Assembly (NCBI RefSeq): GCF_003149105.1
Contig: NZ_QGDS01000003.1
Span: 347,674-411,673, forward strand
From: Faecalicatena contorta
Lineage (GTDB): Bacteria > Bacillota > Clostridia > Lachnospirales > Lachnospiraceae
Direction: 5' to 3'
Length of the DNA: 64,000 bases
Part shown: one piece after another, positions 15,993-23,975 of the stretch
Layout of the letters: every line of letters starts with the position of its first letter
How positions within the stretch are numbered: the stretch's first letter is position 1
The notes under the pieces: model-generated
Told to the model about the DNA's origin: nothing
The model's database searches: none
Seen by the model: only the letters and a program-made list of their open reading frames with translations
Program-made: the position numbers and the translations under genes

Positions 15993-16162
15993 AGCAATAC
16001 CTCCTATAGGTAGTATATGGAGCAAAAGCGGGAAGGTTCTTAATCGTCCCCGCACTTACTCTGCCCTACGATTCTAATTACTGTCTCATGGATAATAGAT
16101 ATGGTGTTTTATGTACAGCTTCAGCGGCCGGATGCTCTTATATTGCTTGTATATTTTTAATT

Positions 16163-16183
16163 GAGCGGTACGCTCTACCACTC
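16163..16183 (-). terminator. Hairpin after 117-residue paralogue 2
   Basis: GAGCGGTA-CGCTC-TACCACTC immediately downstream of the gene on the minus strand; the same structure follows the other two copies. Confidence 0.5.
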
Positions 16184-16190
16184 ATTTATT

Positions 16191-16544
16191 TTAAAACTGC
16201 TCAAAAACATCAAGTGTTACCTTTTCTGTTATCAGTCCCATCCTAGGATTTCCCAGGGTATTTTTAACCTCTATAACCACATTTTTATACGCATCCCAAT
16301 ATTCAGATTCAGTTCCCATTCTGTGCGGTATCCTTATACTCTTAATCGTGAATATATTTCGTCCGTTAAGTACTTCGTTACTTGGATCAACAAAATAGCT
16401 GTCAGATACCTCTCCCACAATTATAATACCGGTTTCCTCATAAACTTTCCGTGCAGCTGTATTCCAAATATCACCGATAATAGCCCTTGTGTAGTATTGA
16501 GGGTCAAGATTAAAAAATGCAATTATATAATTTTCAGTTTCCAT
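16191..16544 (-). CDS. Uncharacterised 117-residue protein, paralogue 2
   Basis: Same length and layout as the copies at 14861 and 16990 but the most diverged: IIAFFNLDPQYYTRAIIGDIWNTAARKVYEETGI, SYFVD, LNGRNIF, IRIPHRMG and LGNPRMGL are kept. The C-terminus differs (VTLDVFEQF). Function unknown. Retention of an intact frame in all three copies argues that each is expressed. Confidence 0.72.
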   Translation of the reverse strand: METENYIIAFFNLDPQYYTRAIIGDIWNTAARKVYEETGIIIVGEVSDSYFVDPSNEVLNGRNIFTIKSIRIPHRMGTESEYWDAYKNVVIEVKNTLGNPRMGLITEKVTLDVFEQF

Positions 16545-16563
16545 AACTCACCATTCATACATT

Positions 16564-16591
16564 TTTATAATAGTATATGTTTCCCTGTCAA
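16564..16591 (-). promoter_or_regulatory. Promoter of paralogue 2
   Basis: TTGACA (16586-16591), 16-bp spacer, TATAAA (16564-16569) on the minus strand. Equivalent sequences precede paralogues 1 (TTGAAT) and 3 (TTGCCA), showing that the promoter was duplicated with each gene. Confidence 0.6.
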
Positions 16592-16646
16592 AACGGTTAA
16601 ATTGCAGTTTTGCTGCTTAAGCAGCTCTAAATAACTCTCCAGCAAA

Positions 16647-16712
16647 TCAAGAAAGCCTTGCCTTCATCTTATCCTGCACCGTTTTAATTGCATGGTTAAT
16701 TAATTCTTCCAT
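16647..16712 (-). other. 21-codon frame with ribosome site, probable gene stub
   Basis: ATG at 16712 with AAAGGAG upstream encodes MEELINHAIKTVQDKMKARL and one more residue before TGA. It looks like the start of a once longer helical protein cut short by a frameshift or deletion. Confidence 0.35.
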
Positions 16713-16739
16713 CCCAAACTCCTTTAATGTAAGTTTTAG

Positions 16740-16937
16740 CTAATCACGTTTTAAGCTCAATGTAACGTAACAACCGCCACCATCTATGCCCTCAATACTA
16801 TAATCTCCCAAATTTCCATTGGCATTTATTTTGATAATATCTCCCAAATTATAGTACTGTTTATAGGTATCCCCTCTCACAAAATGCTCTTCAAATATCT
16901 TGTTCCTCTTTCCCCGGCACTCAGCAGCCGGACGCTT
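16740..16937 (-). pseudogene. C-terminal gene fragment without start
   Basis: A 65-codon frame ending TAG at 16740 reads ...EEHFVRGDTYKQYYNLGDI...IEGIDGGGCYVTLSLKRD. There is no start codon or ribosome site at its 5' end, where the paralogue-3 downstream repeat joins. I read it as the tail of an unidentified gene truncated during duplication of the 117-residue unit. Confidence 0.4.
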
Positions 16938-16960
16938 TTATATTACTTGTACATTTAATT

Positions 16961-16981
16961 GAGTGGTACGCTCTACCACTC
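16961..16981 (-). terminator. Hairpin after 117-residue paralogue 3
   Basis: Perfect GAGTGGTA-CGCTC-TACCACTC stem-loop, the best conserved of the three. Confidence 0.5.
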
Positions 16982-16989
16982 GGATTATG

Positions 16990-17343
16990 TTAGATTTTTT
17001 TAAAATGGTATATATCCTCCCTCTTTATTGTTAGATCCATCCTGGGATTTCCCAATCTACGTCTAACCTCTTCGATAACATCTCTATAAGCATCCCAGTA
17101 TTCCTCCTCAGTTGCTACTTCATCGGGAACTCTTGAACTTTCAACTAAAAAAACAATAGTGTTATTAAGTTCTTCCTCATCTTGACCAACAATATAACTT
17201 TCTTGTATCCTCCCTGAAATACGAATACCAGTTTCTTCATAAATTTTGTCTGCAGCTATATTCCAATTATTTCCAATAATTGTTGATGAGTAATATAGTG
17301 GATCAAGTCCCAAAAATGAAATAGAATAATTTTCTGTAATCAT
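16990..17343 (-). CDS. Uncharacterised 117-residue protein, paralogue 3
   Basis: Closest to paralogue 1: ISFLGLDPLYYSSTIIGNNWNIAADKIYEETGIRISG, an ESSRVPDEV motif, YWDAYRDVIEEVRRRLGNPRMDLTI. The product is acidic and soluble, with no recognised domain. It has its own promoter (TTGCCA, 16 bp, TATAAA) and downstream hairpin. Tandem position and shared flanks show that gene, promoter and hairpin were copied as one unit. Confidence 0.75.
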   Translation of the reverse strand: MITENYSISFLGLDPLYYSSTIIGNNWNIAADKIYEETGIRISGRIQESYIVGQDEEELNNTIVFLVESSRVPDEVATEEEYWDAYRDVIEEVRRRLGNPRMDLTIKREDIYHFKKI

Positions 17344-17422
17344 CGTTCACCAGCAATACATTTTTATAATAATATATGTCTCTCTGGCAAAATGGTTAAA
17401 CATCAGTTTAGTTGCAATAAAA

Positions 17423-17455
17423 AACTACTAACTTAATATTTCATAGTTAGTAGTT
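17423..17455 (-). terminator. Terminator of the NTF2-like gene
   Basis: Perfect 11-bp stem AACTACTAACT (17423-17433) with AGTTAGTAGTT (17445-17455), followed on the minus strand by TTTTATTG. Confidence 0.85.
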
Positions 17456-17503
17456 CAATTGTTCACTTATAGTATTAAATTGAAATTCAGCAAATCTAAA
17501 AAA

Positions 17504-17881
17504 CTATCTAAATGGTGTTGTATGTAATGCCTCCGAACTAAATTCTTTAATTGAATTGATTGTTCCGTTTTTTGTAAATTCAATAATTGAAACGCCATCA
17601 AATCCACTTATCTTATCTTGCACTTTATCTTTAAAAAACCATTCTACAACAACTGTATTAGCTTGATGAATGAATCGTTTAATAGTCCATTCAATTACTT
17701 CTTGCTCTTTTAACATTTTGTCAATCCATTGATGTATTTCAGAAATACCCTGATACTCTGGCCCATAACATTCGCTATAATAGATATCATAATCAAATAT
17801 ATTATAAATATTCTTAAAGTCACGTAATACCCACATATCAAAATATTCTTTAATAACAGCTTCTTTTTCATTCATACTCAT
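17504..17881 (-). CDS. NTF2-like / SnoaL-type small protein
   Basis: A 125-residue protein in the nuclear transport factor 2-like superfamily, with the pattern helix (EAVIKEYFDMWVLRDF), YGPEYQG.SEIHQWIDKML, then paired strands (TIKRFIHQANTVVVEWFFKDK, SIIEFTKNGTINSIKEF). The start at 17881 lies close behind GGAGGTGA. These folds serve as binding pockets or isomerases; no catalytic residues identify a reaction. It is AT-rich compared with the core genes, consistent with acquisition. Confidence 0.7.
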   Translation of the reverse strand: MSMNEKEAVIKEYFDMWVLRDFKNIYNIFDYDIYYSECYGPEYQGISEIHQWIDKMLKEQEVIEWTIKRFIHQANTVVVEWFFKDKVQDKISGFDGVSIIEFTKNGTINSIKEFSSEALHTTPFR

Positions 17882-18048
17882 AGTCACCTCCATAGCTCAT
17901 ATGCTAAGAAAATTCCGATTTATACATTTAGGATACAGGATTCTCTACTAACTATCAATACTAAGTTTTCAATGTACGTATATCAACTAAATTTTAATAC
18001 TTTCACTATTTCAATAAGTTAACATATTCTATTAATAGAGGTGATATC

Positions 18049-18459
18049 ATGAATATTTATGATTGTGGGGATAACCCATTTGTTACAAATCTCAAAAGAG
18101 AAGCTTTTTTTAACAATAATTTTCGTACTACCAGATGGACAGGAACAAACCTCCAACTTACATTAATGAGTATACCTCCAAATTCTGAAATCGGATTAGA
18201 AATGCATCCTCATCTTGATCAATTTCTTTATATTGAATGTGGTGGCGGGCTCATGATGATGGGCAATCAAAAGGATTGTCTTAAATATCAGTATATTGTT
18301 TCTAGTCAATCAGCCATTATTATCCCCGCCGGGACATGGCATAATCTAAAGAACAATGAATGCTGTGATTTGAAACTTTTTTCTATCTATGCTCCTCCAC
18401 AGCATCCATACGGCACAGTTCATCACACAAAATTTGATTCAGATAACTCCGGATACTAA
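18049..18459 (+). CDS. Cupin-domain protein
   Basis: A 136-residue single-domain cupin. Motif 1 is recognisable in GLEMHPHLDQFLYIECGGG and motif 2 in IIIPAGTWHNLKN, so a metal site of His and other ligands is likely. It resembles small cytosolic sugar-isomerase or dioxygenase-like cupins; no reaction can be assigned. Start behind AGAGGTGATATC. Divergent from the NTF2-like gene, AT-rich, within the accessory island. Confidence 0.8.
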   Translation: MNIYDCGDNPFVTNLKREAFFNNNFRTTRWTGTNLQLTLMSIPPNSEIGLEMHPHLDQFLYIECGGGLMMMGNQKDCLKYQYIVSSQSAIIIPAGTWHNLKNNECCDLKLFSIYAPPQHPYGTVHHTKFDSDNSGY

Positions 18460-18465
18460 TTTTTC

Positions 18466-18498
18466 AAGCGCATCATTTTTCATTTTGGTGCGCTTATT
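18466..18498 (+). terminator. Terminator of the cupin gene
   Basis: AAGCGCA (18466-18472) pairs with TGCGCTT (18489-18495), followed by ATTATTAG, a few bases past the stop codon. Confidence 0.6.
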
Positions 18499-18601
18499 AT
18501 TAGACTCTCTTACTATAGTTTTATTTTCCTTTCTCCAAATCAGGGTTTTCAAAATACGCTCCCTTTATAAAAAGTGAGGATAGGGATAATAAAATTCCGG
18601 A

Positions 18602-18754
18602 ATTGACATTTTGAAGGCTATACGGTTGTTTGGACATGCTGACTCAAAGACCATGGCAGATATATACGCTGAGATTAGAAGTGAAGTATGTTTGAACACC
18701 GAAAAAAATTTTATTACCAACCATTCAAAAGGAATGACTGGTTATTCAATGTAA
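18602..18754 (+). pseudogene. Tyrosine recombinase (integrase) C-terminal remnant
   Basis: The frame reads ILKAIRLFGHADSKTMADIYAEIRSEV..., matching the final LGHxxxxTxxxYAE box of phage and ICE integrases that contains the catalytic Tyr. Everything upstream (the Arg and His boxes) is missing and there is no start codon. It lies about 0.5 kb from tRNA-Thr, a usual integration target. Confidence 0.6.
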
Positions 18755-18899
18755 AGCAGATAAGGTTATCGAGTTATAATGTAAATTTCCAATATTTTCT
18801 GCGTCAACTTTACCACACAATCTTGTCATCTCCTCTTTCACTCGTACCCTATGAGTAAAAAAATCTATATAGCATGTGTTATTTTCCCCAAACACAACA

Positions 18900-18927
18900 A
18901 ACCCGGAATCAATTGAGATTCCGGGTT
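18900..18927 (+). terminator. Strong intrinsic hairpin
   Basis: AACCCGGAATC and GATTCCGGGTT with a 6-base loop, then ATTTATCTTTT. No intact gene ends here, so it probably marks the end of the lost integrase or another deleted gene. Confidence 0.7.
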
Positions 18928-19126
18928 ATTTATCTTTTGCAACTTATTCATTTGTATTTTAATTACATATGTAGTAACTTCTTTTGTATATAAACATCTT
19001 ACAATAATTGTCTAAATTTGTCAATAATTATTTTTCTATTTTAGTTCACAACATCACTTTCACAAATGCCCGGAATCCTTACCTATTCCAGGCTATTTCT
19101 TAATTTTTATTATAAATATGTGTTGT

Positions 19127-19212
19127 TGAGTTTAGAAGTGAAGAATCCTGCTCAAAAAATAAATTGAATAAATACCTATCAAAAAATGCGCTTGAACACT
19201 GAAAAGAATTTT
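19127..19212 (+). other. Possible second recombinase tail fragment
   Basis: GAGTTTAGAAGTGAAG and CTTGAACACTGAAAAGAATTT repeat, with changes, the corresponding parts of the integrase remnant at 18680-18720. The frame reads EFRSEESCSKNKLNKYLSKN. It suggests a second decayed insertion beside the same tRNA. The stretch 18928-19262 otherwise shows no gene. Confidence 0.35.
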
Positions 19213-19262
19213 AAAAAGCCGCAACCCCTTGTAAACACTGGATTTGCGGCTATTTTTTATCA

Positions 19263-19335
19263 AGCTGAAAATCGGACTTGAACCGACGACCCCTTCATTA
19301 CGAGTGAAGTGCTCTACCAACTGAGCTATTTCAGC
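19263..19335 (-). tRNA. tRNA-Thr (anticodon CGT)
   Basis: Complete cloverleaf on the minus strand: acceptor GCTGAAA/TTTCAGC, D arm with AGTTGGTAGA, anticodon stem CTTCA/TGAAG with loop CTCGTAA, T arm GTCGG-TTCAAGT-CCGAT, discriminator T. CCA is not encoded. Confidence 0.95.
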
Positions 19336-19387
19336 TTAAGGTCCTTGAAGCGAACCTTAGTTATTATATCGCTTTTCCGAAGGAATT

Positions 19388-20293
19388 TCAACCATTTTTT
19401 TCGTTTTTCACTGCCTCAGGCATATGAACTCTCAATTGGTGATAAGGTGTTTCGATTCCCTCTTTGTCAAATGCCAATTTGATTTCTTCCAACAACCTGC
19501 ATCTTGCAGCCCAGAATTCTTCTGTCTTTACCCAGGCGCGCATCCCCAGTACAACGGCACTTTCTCCAAGGGAATCTACAAATACATTGACATCCTCATC
19601 CTGCATAACAGAGCTATCCTTTGCCAATAAACCTTCCAGTAATGCTTTTGCCTTTTTTAAATCTGCATTGTAAGAAATATTTACTTTCAAATCCAGCTGT
19701 CTCTCAGGGCGCGCTGTTACATTTGTCAAACTGCTATTTGCAAGAGTACCATTAGGTATGATAATTGTCTTATTATCCACCGTAGACAATTTCGTATAAA
19801 ATATCTGTATTTCTTTTACTGTACCTTCATTCTTCTGAGTATCTTCAATAATATAATCTCCTACCACAAATGGTTTTAGAAGAAGTATCAGCACTCCGCC
19901 CGCAAAGTTTCCCAGGCTTCCCTGCAAAGCCAAGCCTATGGCTACCCCGGCAGAAGCAATTAATGCTGCCACTGACGAAGACTCAACGCCCAGCTTTGTG
20001 GCAATTATAAAAATCAGCAGCGTATATAAACCGAATTTCAGCAGAGAGTCGATAAACTGAATCACACCTTGGTCTGCATGTGTTCTCTTCAAAGAATGTT
20101 TTACAAGTTTTTGTATCCAGTGGATGATAAAACGGCCAATAATGAAAAATACAAATGCCAATGCTACTCTTATCCCAAAATTAATTACTTCCGGAAGATG
20201 ATCCTGAAAATATTGTGTGGCACGATTCACCTCTTCAACCACCTCTGTGGTCACCTCCTCCGGAGATGTCAAATCTGATATCCGCAAACCCAT
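19388..20293 (-). CDS. mscS: Small-conductance mechanosensitive channel, MscS family
   Basis: A 301-residue membrane channel that opens under hypo-osmotic stress. The start at 20293 (MGLRISDLTS) is chosen for AAAGGAGG upstream; the open frame runs further into the next gene. Two or three N-terminal helices precede the glycine/alanine-rich pore helix (AALIASAGVAIGLALQGSLGNFAGGVLILL, about 125-155), then the MscS beta domain (PFVVGDYI...TVDNKTIIIPNGTLANSSLTN) and a C-terminal domain. Follows pgeF on the same strand. Confidence 0.92.
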   Translation of the reverse strand: MGLRISDLTSPEEVTTEVVEEVNRATQYFQDHLPEVINFGIRVALAFVFFIIGRFIIHWIQKLVKHSLKRTHADQGVIQFIDSLLKFGLYTLLIFIIATKLGVESSSVAALIASAGVAIGLALQGSLGNFAGGVLILLLKPFVVGDYIIEDTQKNEGTVKEIQIFYTKLSTVDNKTIIIPNGTLANSSLTNVTARPERQLDLKVNISYNADLKKAKALLEGLLAKDSSVMQDEDVNVFVDSLGESAVVLGMRAWVKTEEFWAARCRLLEEIKLAFDKEGIETPYHQLRVHMPEAVKNEKNG

Positions 20294-20361
20294 ATGAGCC
20301 TCCTTTTTCGTGCGGTATAATTCACCCGCAATAAACTCACGCTTATTAAAGTTAATATTTG

Positions 20362-21219
20362 TTACATATCTCCCCTCAGGGCAAGAAAGGCACATAAGTT
20401 CCCTCGTTTATCTCCTGCTGTTCTATGGGAATATAATATCTGACTGTTGCAATGTGTACACAAATTTGTCACAGCAATATTTTCCCTTGGAATTCCAGCC
20501 TCAATAAACACAAGTTCATTGGCCTTCCAGAGATTCAACTGGTACTTACCATTTTCTTTTCGATAAAATAACTTTGACCAGTCCCTCTCCTGAAAGCATT
20601 CCCTAAATTTCTCAATTACATCCCTGCTAACCTCATAACATTCCTGACAAATAGATGGGCCCACTGCGGCTAAAATGTCAGAAGGATTGGAACCATATTT
20701 TTCTTTCATTAATTGTACCGTTATTTTTCCAATCTTACCCACTGTCCCCCGCCAGCCAGAGTGACTCAGGCCGATTACTTTCTTCACCGGGTCAACAAAA
20801 TATAAGGGAACACAGTCTGCAAAAAAGGTAACCAGACATAGCCCTGGCACATTTGTAACAAGGCCGTCTACATCGGAATAATTTCTGGGGCGGACAATTC
20901 CCATGCCCCTCTCTTCATCTGTCACAGCAAGGACATTGGCAGTATGGGTCTGCTGGGTAAACACCATATCCTCACATCTTATTCCTATTGCCGCCCCGAT
21001 CCTACGAAAATTTTCACGGACAGCCTCCTTATTATCCCCTCTGGTAAAGCTCAGGTTCAGAGAGGAATAGCAGCCTTCACTGACACCTCCCAGCCGGGTA
21101 GAAAAACCATGTTTTACAATGCCCGTATGTTGAAACAACGGATATTCCAAATATGGAGTACCCGTCTCTATCTCTTGAAAAATCTTCTCTTCATTTTGGT
21201 AGTGCAGCCCTAAACTCAT
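20362..21219 (-). CDS. pgeF: Peptidoglycan editing factor / multicopper-like oxidase domain protein
   Basis: A 285-residue YfiH/laccase-domain protein. In E. coli PgeF hydrolyses L-Ser-containing UDP-MurNAc errors; purine nucleoside activity is also described for the family. The Zn-binding residues are visible: His in TQQTHTANV, Cys in FFADCVPLYFVD and His in GLSHSGWRGT. Start taken at 21219 behind AAAGGGAG; an in-frame upstream ATG at 21264 has no ribosome site. Confidence 0.9.
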   Translation of the reverse strand: MSLGLHYQNEEKIFQEIETGTPYLEYPLFQHTGIVKHGFSTRLGGVSEGCYSSLNLSFTRGDNKEAVRENFRRIGAAIGIRCEDMVFTQQTHTANVLAVTDEERGMGIVRPRNYSDVDGLVTNVPGLCLVTFFADCVPLYFVDPVKKVIGLSHSGWRGTVGKIGKITVQLMKEKYGSNPSDILAAVGPSICQECYEVSRDVIEKFRECFQERDWSKLFYRKENGKYQLNLWKANELVFIEAGIPRENIAVTNLCTHCNSQILYSHRTAGDKRGNLCAFLALRGDM

Positions 21220-21306
21220 AAAACTCCCTTTCTGTTTCAAATCGTATCTGTGCAGTAAATGCACACCCCTGTACTGAACAGTTACTTCAAATCTATAGCA
21301 TGAAAT

Positions 21307-21669
21307 TTAACCCTGGAATGCGTTTTTAATATGTATTATCTTCTCTCCCTCAATTCCGATGACATCAAACCTGCATGAGCAGTCAGAAATACCATGAACC
21401 ATCAAATAATAAGACGCACACTGGTAAAGTATTTTCTGCTTTTTTAAAGTAACAGCCTCCAAAGGACTTCCCTTCTTTTTATCCTGCCTGTATTTCACTT
21501 CACAAAACACCAGACAGGAGCCCTCCCTGGCTATAATATCAATCTCACCCAGGCGGCAGCGGTAATTAAACTCTAAGATGACATACCCCTGCTGTTCCAG
21601 GTAATATCCCACTGCCTGCTCATATTGTGCACCTATTTTCCTGCTATTCTTTTTCTTTGTCTGTCTCAT
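21307..21669 (-). CDS. yraN: YraN-family (UPF0102) putative endonuclease
   Basis: A 120-residue protein with the restriction-endonuclease-like core of the family: GAQYEQAVGYYLEQQGYVILEFNYRCRLGEIDIIA, then FCEVKYRQ, giving the E...GEIDII...EVK arrangement. Usually linked to rnhB, as here. The role is not established in the family. Confidence 0.9.
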   Translation of the reverse strand: MRQTKKKNSRKIGAQYEQAVGYYLEQQGYVILEFNYRCRLGEIDIIAREGSCLVFCEVKYRQDKKKGSPLEAVTLKKQKILYQCASYYLMVHGISDCSCRFDVIGIEGEKIIHIKNAFQG

Positions 21670-21711
21670 AATCCTTTAGACTGCGATCTCACATACTCAG
21701 CTAATTAAATT

Positions 21712-21782
21712 GTAACTGTTCAGGAGGGAAAGCTCAGTTTCACCATGCTTCATCTTGCTTCGGCCAAACACTGAATAGTTAC
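21712..21782. repeat. Stem-loop between yraN and rnhB
   Basis: GTAACTGTTCAG (21712-21723) pairs with CTGAATAGTTAC (21771-21782), the right arm touching the rnhB stop. A further CTGAACAGTTAC lies at 21274-21285 on the other side of yraN, so the 12-base motif flanks the gene. Confidence 0.55.
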
Positions 21783-22537
21783 GTAAAGTTTTTAATAAAG
21801 GATACCCGGTGAATTGGTGTAGGGCCTAATTTCTTCAAAGCCTCGATATGTGCTCCAGAGCCATATCCTTTATTCTCTGCGAACCCATAACCGGGCAGTA
21901 TTTTATCATATTCTGCCATCAGTCTGTCCCTTGTTACCTTGGCAATAATACTGGCCGCCGCAATAGAAACGCTCTTTGCATCGCCTTTAATGATAGGTAC
22001 CTGAGGAATCGTAACCTCGGGGATGGTAACCGCATCATTAAGTAGCAGCTCCGGTGCCGGGTCCAGTTCCCGTACAGCGGCACGCATGGCTTCATAGGTT
22101 GCCTGCAGGATATTCATTTCATCAATCCTGGCAGGACTTACCATACCGATTCCTGTAGCAATTGCCTTTTCCATAATTTCATCATAAAGTTCTTCCCGCT
22201 TTTTCGCAGAAAGTTTTTTTGAATCATTGATATAGAGTATCTCACAATCCTTTGGAAGAATTACCGCTCCTGCCACAACCGGCCCCGCCAGAGGTCCCCT
22301 GCCAACTTCATCAATGCCGCAGATATAAGTATACTGCTCATATTTCTTTTCAAATTGTCTCATCTGTTCCAGGCGCAGATGCTCCTCCAGAAGCTTCTTT
22401 TCCTGTTTTTTATATTTTAATATCAGAGCTTTGATACCGCTTCGGCTGTCTCCGGCATACATTTCATAAAGACCGTTAAGCTCCTGCTTTTGTGCCTGTT
22501 CAAATTCCTGCCTAATACTGCTGATACTCTTATTCAT
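21779..22537 (-). CDS. rnhB: Ribonuclease HII
   Basis: A 252-residue enzyme that cuts RNA at RNA-DNA junctions during replication and repair. The catalytic start GIDEVGRGPLAGP (Asp76, Glu77) follows a roughly 70-residue N-terminal extension typical of Firmicutes. Further motifs are INDSKKLSAKKRE, LLNDAVTIP and KGDAKSVSIAAASIIAKVTRD. Start overlaps the stop of lepB by eight bases. Confidence 0.95.
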   Translation of the reverse strand: MNKSISSIRQEFEQAQKQELNGLYEMYAGDSRSGIKALILKYKKQEKKLLEEHLRLEQMRQFEKKYEQYTYICGIDEVGRGPLAGPVVAGAVILPKDCEILYINDSKKLSAKKREELYDEIMEKAIATGIGMVSPARIDEMNILQATYEAMRAAVRELDPAPELLLNDAVTIPEVTIPQVPIIKGDAKSVSIAAASIIAKVTRDRLMAEYDKILPGYGFAENKGYGSGAHIEALKKLGPTPIHRVSFIKNFT

Positions 22538-23117
22538 GTTTAATCACTCCGAATTTGTTAAACGGCCAGATGCGAATCCACGCCCGCCCCAGCAAATCCT
22601 CCCGGTGAAGCACTCCCACACTGTCATCCCGGCTGTCCGCACTGTGATTCCGGTTATCTCCCAGTACAAAATACTCATCCTCACCTAATGTAATCGGCTC
22701 ACCTGCAATTCCTGAGTCCTGCATCGCTTCATTGCCATAATTCTCATCCAGCTTCTGTCCGTTGATATACACGTCTCCGTCCATCACCTGCACTGTCTCT
22801 CCCGGCAGGCCGATAATCCGTTTTATATAGTATGTATTTTCCTCGTATTGATAGGGAAATACAATAATTTCATATCTCTTTGGTTCTCCAAAACGGTACG
22901 ATATCTTATCCACAATCAGATTATCCCCGTCTGACAGCGTAGTCTCCATAGAGGAGCCGCTGACACGTGTACGTTGGCCGACAAATGTAATAATTAAGTA
23001 GGTAAGGCCTACTATAATCAGTATATACACAATCCAGCCAAACAGTTCCCTTATGATACTTCTCTCCTGGTCCATTCCGTAAACCTTCTTTCTAGTGTCT
23101 ACCTCTATCTTATTCAT
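22530..23117 (-). CDS. lepB: Signal peptidase I (first copy)
   Basis: A membrane-anchored serine protease that removes secretory signal peptides. From the start at 23117 (MNKIEVDTRK): one transmembrane helix at about 29-47, then catalytic Ser56 (SGSSM) and Lys99 (YYIKRIIGLPGE), then box E GDNRNHSADSRD. The start overlaps the rbgA stop (ATGAATAA) with no clear ribosome site, so it probably depends on translational coupling; an ATG at 23123 is the alternative. Confidence 0.93.
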   Translation of the reverse strand: MNKIEVDTRKKVYGMDQERSIIRELFGWIVYILIIVGLTYLIITFVGQRTRVSGSSMETTLSDGDNLIVDKISYRFGEPKRYEIIVFPYQYEENTYYIKRIIGLPGETVQVMDGDVYINGQKLDENYGNEAMQDSGIAGEPITLGEDEYFVLGDNRNHSADSRDDSVGVLHREDLLGRAWIRIWPFNKFGVIKHE

Positions 23118-23961
23118 AATCATGGGGAAATTCAAGTGTTATTTTTCCAAGTCTTCCATTCCTGAAATCATCCAGAAGCAATCTGGCCGCTTTCTCAGTA
23201 TCCAGCTCATTGCCTCTTATAAGGCAATGTCTGCTTTTTGCGACTTCCTGCAAACATGAAAAATCATCCTCAACTTCCTCTATTTGGTACTTTTCTTTCA
23301 AGGTTCCAGGATAGAACTCTTTTAAGAATTTAATCAGTTCCATAGCCAGCTCTTCCGTATTGAGAATTTCATCTTTGATAGAACCGATAAACGCAAGACG
23401 AAGGCCCACTGTTTGATCTTCAAATTTGGGCCACAATATTCCCGGAGTATCCAGAAGCTCCACATTTTTATTCAGGCGGATCCACTGCTTTCCTTTCGTC
23501 ACTCCTGGTTTATTTCCTGTCTTCGTACATGCTTTCCCTGCCAGGGCATTGATAAACGTTGATTTTCCAACATTGGGAATACCTACTACCATAGCCCTCA
23601 CCGGACGGTTCAGGATTCCCCGCTTTCTGTCTCTCTCTATTTTCTCTTTACAGGCTTCCTGAATCACACCCTGTATGGACTTAATTCCCCCGCCCTTTTT
23701 GGAATTTACCTTTAGAACTGAATACCCCTTTGCTTTAAAGTATTCCGCCCATGCATCATTCCATTTATCTCCTGCCAAATCTGACTTATTCAGCAGAATC
23801 AGCCTTGCCTTGTTCTTTCCCAGCTCATCAATTTCCGGATTTCTGCTGCTCACCGGAATCCTGGCATCTACTAATTCAATAACAAGATCAATTAGTTTTA
23901 TATTTTCCTGCATCATACGCTTTGCCTTGGTCATATGACCAGGATACCACTGAAAATGCAT
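23110..23961 (-). CDS. rbgA: Ribosome biogenesis GTPase RbgA/YlqF
   Basis: A 283-residue circularly permuted GTPase that matures the 50S subunit. The G motifs appear in permuted order: NKSD (58-61, G4), then GIPNVGKST (127-135, G1), then DTPG (171-174, G3). The N-terminal WYPGHMTKAKRMM is diagnostic. It lies between two lepB genes, downstream of rplS. Confidence 0.95.
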   Translation of the reverse strand: MHFQWYPGHMTKAKRMMQENIKLIDLVIELVDARIPVSSRNPEIDELGKNKARLILLNKSDLAGDKWNDAWAEYFKAKGYSVLKVNSKKGGGIKSIQGVIQEACKEKIERDRKRGILNRPVRAMVVGIPNVGKSTFINALAGKACTKTGNKPGVTKGKQWIRLNKNVELLDTPGILWPKFEDQTVGLRLAFIGSIKDEILNTEELAMELIKFLKEFYPGTLKEKYQIEEVEDDFSCLQEVAKSRHCLIRGNELDTEKAARLLLDDFRNGRLGKITLEFPHDYE

Positions 23962-23975
23962 GTTGTCTTCCTCCT

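Noticed and set aside
19132..19320. 62-residue minus-strand frame over tRNA-Thr
   Set aside because: It reads straight through the tRNA gene and has no ribosome site.
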